Assembly: GCA_034409055.1 (NCBI GenBank)
Contig: DAOUMU010000485.1
Span: forward strand, 1-8,041
Origin: DAOUMU01 sp034409055
GTDB taxonomy: Bacteria; Chloroflexota; Anaerolineae; 4572-78; J111
Length of the DNA: 8,041 nucleotides
Reading direction: 5' to 3'
The notes beneath the pieces were generated by a model. That model made no database searches and was not told the origin of the DNA. It saw only the letters and a program-made list of their open reading frames with translations. Each line of letters begins with the position of its first letter. Within the stretch, counting starts at the first letter, position 1. Shown in pieces: positions 1 to 6,016 of the stretch. Made by a program: the position numbers and the translations under genes.

Positions 1-236
1 TCAAAGTGGTTGCTTTCGATGCCACTGAGTTTGCTATCGAGCAGTTGCGCGAAGGCACGGTCGACCTGGTCATCGCCCAGAAACCATCAGATATGGGTTA
101 TCTGGCCGTGGCCATGGCCATGGCCTATCTTGACGGCGTAACCAGTATCCCCCCACGCATCCCGACCGGCTATCAGGTCATCACCATAGACAATGTGGAT
201 GACCCCGAAGTGGCCCAATTTATCTACACCAAATAG
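1..236 (+). CDS. Periplasmic sugar-binding protein of ABC importer (3' end only)
   Basis: This is the C-terminal 78 codons of a solute-binding protein; the gene begins before the window and ends at TAG 234-236. The visible residues read like the last part of a RbsB/Peripla_BP_4 fold. There is a VVAFDATEFAIEQLREG segment, then DLVIAQKPSDMGYLAV, which is where this family usually has 'GxxDATVxQxPyxMG', and then a final strand-helix with VITIDNVDDPEV. In the family, this protein captures a sugar or related small molecule outside the membrane and delivers it to the permease. The permease and ATPase that follow support this role. The substrate cannot be told from this fragment. A short GGCCAT tandem (112-127) encodes the AVAMAMA run. 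Confidence 0.82.
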   Translation, partial: KVVAFDATEFAIEQLREGTVDLVIAQKPSDMGYLAVAMAMAYLDGVTSIPPRIPTGYQVITIDNVDDPEVAQFIYTK

Positions 237-256
237 TATTGGTATTTGGCTTGGTT

Positions 257-276
257 GGGGAGGCTTCTGCCTCCCT
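257..276 (+). terminator. Intercistronic hairpin after the binding-protein gene
   Basis: There is a perfect 7-bp GC-rich stem (GGGAGGC 258-264 with GCCTCCC 269-275) and a TTCT tetraloop, extendable by a G-U pair. No T-run follows, so it is not a classic intrinsic terminator. It lies 21 bases after the stop of the binding-protein gene. In ABC importer operons such hairpins often protect the abundant binding-protein mRNA or attenuate read-through into the permease gene; that role is inferred here. Confidence 0.55.
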
Positions 277-302
277 GACCGGCCTACTGCTGCTTTGTCA
301 AT

Positions 303-331
303 TTGTGCCGATAGGCAAAATTTGCTATAGT
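303..331 (+). promoter_or_regulatory. Sigma70-like promoter upstream of the permease gene
   Basis: The -35 box is TTGTGC (303-308) and the -10 box is TATAGT (326-331), with 17-bp spacing and an extended -10 TG at 323-324. Transcription would start near 338, about 59 bases before the permease ATG. An 11-bp inverted repeat, GCAAAATTTGC (315-325), fills the spacer right against the -10 box and could be an operator. This would allow the permease and ATPase to be expressed separately from the binding protein. Confidence 0.5.
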
Positions 332-396
332 CTTCACCACTCATCGTCTTTTTAGAAGGGTGGGTGCCGTTGTCCGACCGGCGCTCAGGAGGATAC

Positions 397-1518
397 ATGA
401 CTTTAGAAAATGAAGCCAGCACATCATCAATAGTGAAAGCACCGCCCTTTGAAGGGGGTCAAGCTGCAACCTTGAATTTGGTTCGCAAAGTTTGGCCTTG
501 GGTGTTCTTTTTGCTTCTGATCATATTCTTCACCATTACCTCCAAGCAATTGAATGACGTAAACTTTTTGACCACCCGTAGCATTCAAGGCATTCTGGTC
601 TTCACTACCCAGATTTTGTTGCTTGCCCTAGGAGAAACATTTATCATCATCGCCGCTGGTATTGATCTGTCTGTCGGCTTTATCCTTGGTCTATCGGCTG
701 TTGTGGCGGCTATGATTATGCAGGCCCTCTACGCCGTTGGTGCACCGCCTGTGCTAACTATCCTGTGTGGTCTGTTGGGCGGAGTAGCCGTCGCTGCTAT
801 CCCCGGTTATCTCAACGGTCTCCTGGTTGCCAAAATCAAGGTGCCACCGTTCATCAGCACCTTGGGTATGGGTGGTGTCGTCTTTGGAACCGCGCTTTTG
901 CTGTCCGGTGGTTACCCGGTGGCCAAACAGCCACCTTACCTGGGGCAGTTGGGTAATGGCTACCTGCTCTATTTTTGGCCAGGACAGGGTATCAGTTTCT
1001 TTACTCTACCGGCCACGGCAGAAGCTGCTGACCTGGGCAGCATTGTCCCCCTCTTACCTAACGTGGTCATGGTGACTATTATTGTGTTGCTGGTATGCTG
1101 GTATATTCTCTCGCAGACTCAGTTTGGTCAGCATCTCTATGCCATTGGGGGCAACTTTGAGGCCGCCGTGCGAGCCGGTATTCCGGTTCAGTGGACCATA
1201 ATCTGGGTGTACACAATGGCCGGGCTGCTGGCCGGTATAGCCGGTTGTCTTTGGGCGGCGCGTTTCACCAGTGGCGCGGCTAATGCGGGTGAAACCTCCT
1301 TGCTTACAGCCATCGCCGCCGTCGTTATCGGGGGGGCCAGTCTGTTTGGCGGTGAAGGTACCATCACCGGTACCGTGGTTGGTTCCCTGATTATCGCTAC
1401 GATTCAGTTTGGCCTGGTCATACTCGGCGTGCTACCCTTCTGGCAGTTCATCGCGGTTGGCCTGGTCGTCATTCTGGCTGTCATTGTAGACCAGCTAGGC
1501 CGGAATATGGGCCAGTAA
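397..1518 (+). CDS. Sugar ABC transporter permease, RbsC/BPD_transp_2 family
   Basis: This 373-aa integral membrane protein forms the pore of a ribose/xylose/galactose-type importer. I chose ATG 397 over an in-frame GTG at 364 because AGGAGG (387-392) sits four bases before it. The N-terminus is soluble for about 32 residues, followed by roughly 8-10 hydrophobic segments, the first near residues 33-47. Family hallmarks are GETFIIIAAGIDLSVG (79-94), the cytoplasmic coupling-loop motif AIGGNFEAAVRAGI (249-262), where the ATPase docks, and GGASLFGGEGT (312-322). Length is slightly above the usual 320-350 because of the N-terminal extension and a longer loop around residues 180-215. The ATPase gene follows after 14 bases, so the two are co-transcribed. 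The transported sugar cannot be named. Confidence 0.93.
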   Translation: MTLENEASTSSIVKAPPFEGGQAATLNLVRKVWPWVFFLLLIIFFTITSKQLNDVNFLTTRSIQGILVFTTQILLLALGETFIIIAAGIDLSVGFILGLSAVVAAMIMQALYAVGAPPVLTILCGLLGGVAVAAIPGYLNGLLVAKIKVPPFISTLGMGGVVFGTALLLSGGYPVAKQPPYLGQLGNGYLLYFWPGQGISFFTLPATAEAADLGSIVPLLPNVVMVTIIVLLVCWYILSQTQFGQHLYAIGGNFEAAVRAGIPVQWTIIWVYTMAGLLAGIAGCLWAARFTSGAANAGETSLLTAIAAVVIGGASLFGGEGTITGTVVGSLIIATIQFGLVILGVLPFWQFIAVGLVVILAVIVDQLGRNMGQ

Positions 1519-1532
1519 GGGAGGGTACGATA

Positions 1533-2330
1533 ATGGAAACACTCTTACGAGTCGAGAACTTGACTAAGCGATTTGGAGGGCTGGTTGCCGTCAATAACGT
1601 CAGTATGGATGTCCATATTGGCGAAGTGGTGGGTCTGGTCGGCGATAATGGGGCAGGCAAGTCAACCCTGATCAAGATGGTGGCCGGTGTCTACCAACCT
1701 GACGGAGGCGAGATTTATTTCGATAACGAGAAGGTGAATTTCAGTCAACCCCGTGAGGCACGAGACGCAGGTATCGAGACCATCTACCAGGACCTGGCCC
1801 TGGCCGAAAACCTGGACGTTGGCTCTAATATCTTCCTGGGCCGTGAGGTCAAGAGAAACTATCTCGGCGGACTCATCCACAGGCTCAACCGGCGCAAGAT
1901 GCAAGATGAGTCGGCCGACATCCTTTCCAGATTGGATATTCACATTCCCTCATTGACACAGCAAATTCGCAATCTGTCCGGTGGACAACGCCAAGCTGTA
2001 GCCATCGCTCGCTCCATTTACTGGAACGCCAGGCTCATGATCATGGATGAGCCCACCGCAGCCCTGGGAGTCTCCGAGCAGCACAAGGTGTTGATGCTGG
2101 TGCGAACTTTGCGTGACCAGGGTGTGCCGGTGATTATCATCAGCCATAACATGCAAGATGTCTTTGCCGTAGCCGACCGCATTGTTATCTTACGACGCGG
2201 CCGGAAAGTGGGCGAACTTATCGCAGCCGAAACCACGCCTGACGAAGTCGTTAGTCTGATGGTCGGTGCCGAAGCCGTCCATAAGATGGGCATCATCCCC
2301 AAAGCGCTGAACGGCGAGGGATCGGCCTGA
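1533..2330 (+). CDS. Sugar ABC transporter ATP-binding protein (single ATPase domain, FrcA-like)
   Basis: This 265-aa nucleotide-binding subunit powers the importer from the cytoplasmic face. Visible motifs are Walker A GDNGAGKST (37-45), Q-loop Q86, signature LSGGQRQ (148-154), Walker B ARLMIMDEP (166-174) with catalytic E173, and H-loop H205. The D-loop region reads TAALG rather than SALD, which is common in the RbsA/FrcA branch. Most sugar importers of this class use a two-domain ATPase of about 500 aa (RbsA, MglA, XylG). This protein has one domain and would act as a homodimer, as in FrcA-type systems. AAGGGAGGG (1517-1525) overlaps the permease stop and lies seven bases before the ATG, which fixes the start. 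No clear terminator follows. Confidence 0.94.
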   Translation: METLLRVENLTKRFGGLVAVNNVSMDVHIGEVVGLVGDNGAGKSTLIKMVAGVYQPDGGEIYFDNEKVNFSQPREARDAGIETIYQDLALAENLDVGSNIFLGREVKRNYLGGLIHRLNRRKMQDESADILSRLDIHIPSLTQQIRNLSGGQRQAVAIARSIYWNARLMIMDEPTAALGVSEQHKVLMLVRTLRDQGVPVIIISHNMQDVFAVADRIVILRRGRKVGELIAAETTPDEVVSLMVGAEAVHKMGIIPKALNGEGSA

Positions 2331-2381
2331 TCCATGCAACCCCGGTAAAACTTATTTTTACCCCCGGTTAAAACTTGATAT

Positions 2382-2435
2382 GATATTTGTCTGGTTTTGT
2401 GATGACATTTGTCACTAGACCTGGCCATATTTGTG
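2382..2435 (+). promoter_or_regulatory. Three dyads phased at exactly 22 bp upstream of the feo operon
   Basis: Three 10-bp near-palindromes sit at 2382-2391 (GATATTTGTC), 2404-2413 (GACATTTGTC) and 2426-2435 (CATATTTGTG). Their starts are exactly 22 bp apart, about two helical turns, so all three face the same side of the helix. Each has the form SAYA-TT-TGTS, and the outer bases stay complementary (G with C, or C with G). This is what a row of dimeric regulator sites looks like. The third overlaps the extended -10 promoter region. No known regulator is assigned. Confidence 0.5.
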
Positions 2436-2444
2436 TGATATTTT
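2416..2444 (+). promoter_or_regulatory. Putative feo operon promoter (extended -10)
   Basis: TAGACC (2416-2421) matches TTGACA at four of six positions. TATTTT (2439-2444) follows after 17 bp, with TG at 2436-2437 making an extended -10. Transcription would start near 2451, giving a leader of about 33 bases that includes the ribosome-binding site. The first operator-like palindrome would then sit at the start of transcription, a good place for repression. A perfect TATAAT at 2462-2467 is an alternative -10, but it has no -35 at normal spacing and would place the start inside the ribosome-binding site. Confidence 0.42.
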
Positions 2445-2448
2445 CTTG

Positions 2449-2464
2449 ATAAGGTGCACCTTAT
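2449..2464. promoter_or_regulatory. Candidate DtxR-family operator 1 (perfect 16-bp palindrome)
   Basis: ATAAGGTGCACCTTAT is a perfect palindrome lying 20 bp before the regulator's start codon and next to the proposed transcription start. The half-site (TAaGGT/ACCtTA) resembles the TTAGGT...ACCTAA halves of DtxR/IdeR boxes. The regulator gene directly downstream belongs to that family, so autoregulation by Fe2+-loaded repressor is the simplest reading. The binding is inferred. Confidence 0.6.
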
Positions 2465-2481
2465 AATTATGGGGGGAGTTG

Positions 2482-2497
2482 TTATGGTATACCATAA
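2482..2497. promoter_or_regulatory. Candidate DtxR-family operator 2, overlapping the start codon
   Basis: TTATGGTATACCATAA is a second perfect 16-bp palindrome. Its centre is 33 bp from that of operator 1, about three helical turns. The two share the half-site pattern wTAwGGTr. It covers the ATG at 2484, so a bound repressor would block the promoter-proximal region; in RNA the same palindrome could fold and mask the start codon. Confidence 0.5.
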
Positions 2498-3287
2498 TTC
2501 AGGCGAAGACGCTATGAGCGAAAGTATTGAGATGTATCTGCTCAGGATTGCTTTGTTGCAGCGAGAGGGGCAACCGGTGCCTGTGCCTATGCTGGCCCAA
2601 GAACTCTCTGTCTCACCCGTTTCGGCCAATGAGATGTGCCGCAAGTTAACGGATAGAGGGTTGGTCAATTATGAGCCTTATAAAGGAGTGACCCTCACGG
2701 CTGAAGGGCAGACACTGGCCCAACGCGTGTTGTACTGTCGCCGGTTATGGGAAGTTTTCTTCGTCGAAAAGCTGGGCATCGAACCGCAGGAAGCGGAGGC
2801 CAAGGCTTGCCGGTTCGAGCACGTCACGCCTGAGGACCTGGCCGAGCGATTGGCGGCCTTCCTGGGACATCCGACGGTCAGTCCTCAGAACGAGCCCATT
2901 CCGTATGATCATGAGACCTCGATCCTGCCCGCTAGCCAACCCTTGACCACCCTGGCTGCCGGCGCACGAGGGCAGGTAGTCAACATTGGTCTCGATGAGA
3001 CCGGCAAAGATTTCCTGCGTCACCAGGGAATGTCTCCAGGCAGCGTGGTGGAGGTGTCAGCCGTGGCCGTAGACGGATCGCTGCTACTGAACATATCCGG
3101 TCAATCTCTCTCCCTGGCCCCGGCCATTGCCGATTGTGTTGGTGTCACCCCTGTCACTGAGCCAGAATCACCTGAACCGTTGCCACCTTCAGCCCCAGAA
3201 ACTTTATCGAAAAAGGAGCAAGAAATGACCCCGGCATTCAAACAAATCGCCCTGGATAAGTTCGCTTGCGGTGGAGGCAAAAGATGA
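2484..3287 (+). CDS. DtxR/IdeR-family iron-dependent regulator with C-terminal FeoA-like domain
   Basis: This 267-aa cytoplasmic regulator is predicted to sense Fe2+ and repress this operon. GGGGGGAG (2471-2478) lies five bases before ATG 2484, which I prefer over ATG 2454 (no site) and ATG 2514 (weak site). Residues 12-75 form the winged helix (MYLLRIALLQREG, then LAQELSVSPVSANEMCRKL). Residues 80-127 are the dimerisation helices, and 155-221 an FeoA/SH3-like domain. The DtxR primary metal ligands appear kept: M17, C109, E112 and H113 in ACRFEHV. The ancillary-site histidines seem replaced: R86/R87 stands where DtxR has H79, and E105 where it has H98. A Pro/Glu linker (226-239) leads to an unusual tail ending in DKFACGGGKR. 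The gene overlaps feoA by four bases (ATGA). Confidence 0.9.
   Translation: MVYHNSGEDAMSESIEMYLLRIALLQREGQPVPVPMLAQELSVSPVSANEMCRKLTDRGLVNYEPYKGVTLTAEGQTLAQRVLYCRRLWEVFFVEKLGIEPQEAEAKACRFEHVTPEDLAERLAAFLGHPTVSPQNEPIPYDHETSILPASQPLTTLAAGARGQVVNIGLDETGKDFLRHQGMSPGSVVEVSAVAVDGSLLLNISGQSLSLAPAIADCVGVTPVTEPESPEPLPPSAPETLSKKEQEMTPAFKQIALDKFACGGGKR
3225..3287 (+). other. Internal in-frame start: possible 20-aa peptide at the end of the regulator gene
   Basis: AAGGAG (3213-3218) stands six bases before ATG 3225 (codon 248 of the regulator, same frame). This is one of the best initiation signals in the window, yet it lies inside the gene. Translation from it would give MTPAFKQIALDKFACGGGKR (20 aa), ending in Cys-Gly-Gly-Gly-Lys-Arg. 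It may be a separate small peptide, a reinitiation device feeding feoA, or chance from a Lys-Lys-Glu stretch. No family is recognised. Confidence 0.35.
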
Positions 3288-3526
3288 GACTGGCTCGTAA
3301 TGGCACGTTACCTCTCACGATGGTCGCGCCCGGTCAGCGGGTGAAACTGGTTCAGATCACCGCAGGCCGCAGGCTGCGGCACCGTTTGACCGAATTGGGC
3401 CTGACCCCCGGCGTCGGCCTGGAAATCGTACAGGATCAGGGGGGACCTTTGTTGTTAGCTGTACGCGATACGCGCCTGGCCCTGGGACGCGGTATGGCCC
3501 ACAAGATCCTCGTTCGAGCTGTATAA
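3284..3526 (+). CDS. feoA: FeoA, small SH3-like ferrous iron transport protein
   Basis: This 80-aa cytoplasmic protein is part of the Feo Fe2+ import system; in other bacteria FeoA is needed for FeoB function and is thought to contact it. The fold signature is visible: a first strand around LTMVAPGQRVKLVQI (11-25), the helix-turn RHRLTELGLTPG (32-43), and the last strand LALGRGMAHKILV (65-77). Length is typical (75-90 aa). The start is ATG 3284, which overlaps the regulator stop as ATGA; GGAGG (3273-3277) lies six bases before it, so translational coupling is likely. feoB's G-domain gene begins nine bases after the stop. Confidence 0.93.
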   Translation: MRLARNGTLPLTMVAPGQRVKLVQITAGRRLRHRLTELGLTPGVGLEIVQDQGGPLLLAVRDTRLALGRGMAHKILVRAV

Positions 3527-3535
3527 GGGGAGAAG

Positions 3536-4075
3536 ATGCCTGATTTGATCATCGCTCTGGCCGGCAACCCCAATGCAGGCAAAAGTACGATTTTCAATGC
3601 TTTAACCGGTTCCCGGCAGCACGTGGGCAACTGGCCGGGCAAAACGGTGGAGAAAAAGGAAGGTATTTTTAAATACAATGGACTGGAGATTAAGGTCATT
3701 GACCTGCCCGGGACCTACAGCCTGTCAGCTTATTCCCCCGAAGAGCAGATTGCCCGTGATTTCATCATCAAAGAAAAACCTGCTCTGGTGGTCAATGTGG
3801 CCGATGCGGCCAACCTGGAGCGCAACTTCTACCTGACGGCCCAAATTCTGGAGATGGGTGTTCCCCTGATTATCGTGCTGAACATGATAGATGTAGCTGG
3901 TAACCGTGGCCTGCAGATTGATGCCCGGAAACTATCGGCCAAATTAAACGGCATCCCGGTCATCCTGACCACCGCCAGCCGCGGCCAGGGCTTCGCAGAA
4001 TTGAAGCAGGCAATTGCCACGTTTGGAGTATCCCAGTCTGAGAAGAGACCATGCCCGGCTTGTAACGGGCACTGA
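3536..4075 (+). CDS. feoB: FeoB G-domain protein, free-standing (N-terminal part of split FeoB)
   Basis: This 179-aa protein carries a complete FeoB GTPase domain and nothing else. Motifs are G1 GNPNAGKST (10-18), G2 region HVGNWPGKTVEKKEG (29-43) with T37, G3 DLPGTYSL (56-63), G4 NMID (116-119) and a G5-like TTASRGQG (145-152). In normal FeoB (700-780 aa) this domain continues into a helical spacer and the membrane pore; here TGA (4073-4075) ends it in the natural linker. The spacer and pore are encoded from 4286. The two parts add up to 744 aa, so nothing seems lost. The tail CPACNGH has a Cx2C pair not expected in FeoB G domains and is encoded across a small hairpin (4052-4071). GGGGAG (3527-3532) precedes the ATG. 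Confidence 0.92.
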   Translation: MPDLIIALAGNPNAGKSTIFNALTGSRQHVGNWPGKTVEKKEGIFKYNGLEIKVIDLPGTYSLSAYSPEEQIARDFIIKEKPALVVNVADAANLERNFYLTAQILEMGVPLIIVLNMIDVAGNRGLQIDARKLSAKLNGIPVILTTASRGQGFAELKQAIATFGVSQSEKRPCPACNGH

Positions 4076-4285
4076 GTTTCCAGATAAATTCTGGCTCTAC
4101 GCAAATTAGGGGGATGAAACCTGCCCGGAAGCTTAGATTTAAGGCGAAATTGTCTTGAAACGATGGAATTCACCTGCCAAAACAGCTTCCAGGAAGGTCG
4201 TCTCCACATGATTATCATCACGTAACACGCAATACATAACACGTAAACGATCAGACAAAAACCTTTCTGGAGAATTATCTATAAG
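4076..4285 (+). other. 210-bp non-coding interval splitting feoB
   Basis: The interval keeps the reading frame (70 codons) but has in-frame stops at 4085, 4115, 4220 and 4244, so a single sequencing error cannot explain the split. It is AT-richer than its neighbours. It holds a small palindrome (CCAGA 4080-4084 with TCTGG 4090-4094) and a repetitive tract (4221-4248) where TAACACG occurs twice, like spacer repeats I associate with Chloroflexota genomes. AGATAAATTCT (4082-4092) and AGAATTATCT (4271-4280) form an imperfect inverted pair near its two ends, possibly the ends of an inserted element. GGAGA (4269-4273) near the right end would serve the next gene. I see no promoter. Confidence 0.6.
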
Positions 4286-5983
4286 GTGACCATCGCCAAT
4301 ATCGCTTATAATCGTCCAATCTACATTGAGTATGGTCGAGAGATCGAAACAGAGATTACCCACCTGAGTGCGACCATCGAGCAGATACCCGCCCTGGCCG
4401 CGACCTATCCGTCTCGCTGGCTGGCCATCCAGTTGCTGGAAGGGGATGAGCTCTTGTTAGCCGAAGTTCAGGCGGCTGAAGGCGGGGAAAAAGTGAGACA
4501 ACTGTTAGCAGAAAGCATGGCCCGTCTCCAACAGCATTATGGTGAGGATGTAGATATCGCCCTGGCAGATTACCGTTACAGTTTTGTGCGTAACCTGGTC
4601 GGCAGTGTCCTCACCCGGCCGGTTGAACAGCGGCTTACGCTCTCGGACAGAGTTGATAGAATCGTTACCAATCGTTACCTGGGTGTTCCTATCTTTTTGA
4701 TCTTGATGTACCTGGTCTTTAACCTGGTGCAAAATGTATCGGCGCCCTTTCTGGATTGGATCGATGGGGTGATGAGCGGCCCGATCACCAACTGGGCTAT
4801 TGCCCTGCTGAATGTCGTTAATGCCCCGGACTGGTTGATTTCGCTGGTGGTCGATGGAGCCATTGCCGGGGTGGGCGGCGTGCTGGTCTTTATCCCTGGA
4901 CTGATGGTCTTATACTTTGTGCTGGCCTTTTTAGAAGATAGTGGCTACATGGCCCGCGCTGCCTACGTGATGGACCGGTATATGAGCCTCTTTGGCTTGC
5001 ACGGCAAATCTTTCCTGCCGCTGATTATTGGCTTTGGCTGTAATGTGCCCGCTATCTACGCCACCCGGACCATTGAGAGCCGGACGGCCCGCATCCTGAC
5101 CGGGTTAATGGCTCCCTTTATGTCCTGCTCGGCTCGTTTACCGGTCTACATGATTTTTGGCCTGACCTTCTTTCCCCGCCAGGCGAGCTGGGTGATTTGG
5201 GGGATGTATCTGGTGGGGATTGTGGTGGCCGCTGGCGTGGGACTGGTCATGTCCCGTTCGGTCTTCAAGGGCCAGCAGAGCGTCTTTATGATGGAAGTCC
5301 CGCCCTATCGGATGCCCACCTTACGGGCCTTAGTCACCCAGATGTGGCAACGTACCGCTCACTTCGTGCATAAGGCCGGCACCATTATTCTGGCCATTTC
5401 GATTGTAGTTTGGTTTCTGCTGAATATACCGTGGGGCGTGGAAAACCCGCGTGACAGTCTGTATGGACAGGTGAGCGCGGCCATTGCCCCCATTTTCAGG
5501 CCGGCCGGATTTGGCCAATGGGAATCGGCCGGTTCTCTGCTTACCGGTTTGATTGCCAAAGAGATGGTCGTCTCGACCATGTCTGAGATTTACGTAGGGG
5601 CGACCGTAGCCGAAACAGTAGAGCCAACAACCACCTTTGGACAGGACGTGGCTGAAATTGTGGTTAGCTTTGGTCGGGCCACCGTCGAGGCGGGCCAGCA
5701 ATTCCTGGAGGTGTTGACCCCGGGTATGGCCCTCTTCCCGGCTGAGAAAGAGAGCAAAGACACAGCCCTGGGCAACGCCTTACAGCAAGTATTTTCGCCC
5801 CTGGCGGCCCTGGCCTTCCTGGTTTTCGTGCTGCTGTACGTACCCTGTGTGGCTACGACAGCGACCCAGATTCAGGAGTTTGGCTGGAAATGGGCCGGGG
5901 TATCGATTGGTATCCAGACAATCGTCCCCTGGACCCTGGCCGTTCTGGTCTACCAGGGGGGGGTGCTGCTTGGCCTGGGTTAG
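4286..5983 (+). CDS. feoB: FeoB helical spacer and membrane pore, separate protein (C-terminal part of split FeoB)
   Basis: This 565-aa protein is the Fe2+ permease portion of FeoB without a G domain. It opens with the spacer that normally follows the G domain (IYIEYGREIETEI at 12-24, then RWLAIQLLEGDE), and the first membrane helix is near 133-153. Both Gate regions are intact: GCNVPAI (251-257, C252), with SCSARLPVY shortly after, and GLIAKEMVV (421-429). The conserved PCVATTATQ (520-528) is also present. The start is GTG 4286; GGAGA lies 12 bases upstream, a slightly long spacing, and an in-frame TAA at 4244 limits alternatives. The soluble loop around residues 432-492 is acidic. With the preceding G-domain protein it should reconstitute FeoB as a two-subunit transporter. 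Confidence 0.93.
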   Translation: MTIANIAYNRPIYIEYGREIETEITHLSATIEQIPALAATYPSRWLAIQLLEGDELLLAEVQAAEGGEKVRQLLAESMARLQQHYGEDVDIALADYRYSFVRNLVGSVLTRPVEQRLTLSDRVDRIVTNRYLGVPIFLILMYLVFNLVQNVSAPFLDWIDGVMSGPITNWAIALLNVVNAPDWLISLVVDGAIAGVGGVLVFIPGLMVLYFVLAFLEDSGYMARAAYVMDRYMSLFGLHGKSFLPLIIGFGCNVPAIYATRTIESRTARILTGLMAPFMSCSARLPVYMIFGLTFFPRQASWVIWGMYLVGIVVAAGVGLVMSRSVFKGQQSVFMMEVPPYRMPTLRALVTQMWQRTAHFVHKAGTIILAISIVVWFLLNIPWGVENPRDSLYGQVSAAIAPIFRPAGFGQWESAGSLLTGLIAKEMVVSTMSEIYVGATVAETVEPTTTFGQDVAEIVVSFGRATVEAGQQFLEVLTPGMALFPAEKESKDTALGNALQQVFSPLAALAFLVFVLLYVPCVATTATQIQEFGWKWAGVSIGIQTIVPWTLAVLVYQGGVLLGLG

Positions 5984-6016
5984 AACTCAGGGCGAAACGT
6001 AGGCGGGGACATCTCT

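Noticed and set aside
87..422. 111-codon open frame on the minus strand
   Set aside because: The HGHGHGH run comes only from the antisense of the GGCCAT tandem in the binding-protein gene; it also spans the hairpin and promoter.
2344..2362. Possible terminator after the ATPase (GGTAAAA/TTTTACC)
   Set aside because: The 7-bp stem is weak and AT-rich, and no T-run follows. I see it rather as part of the repeated CCCCGG(T)TAAAACTT units.
2018..2668. 216-codon open frame on the minus strand
   Set aside because: It covers the ATPase 3' end, the feo control region and the regulator start. Its composition is low-quality (Ser/Thr/Ile-rich without motifs), and all three regions are well explained on the + strand.
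3536..4285. feoB split as a simple sequencing frameshift or read-through stop
   Set aside because: The two parts are in the same frame and the interval has four in-frame stops, so no single base error would restore one chain.
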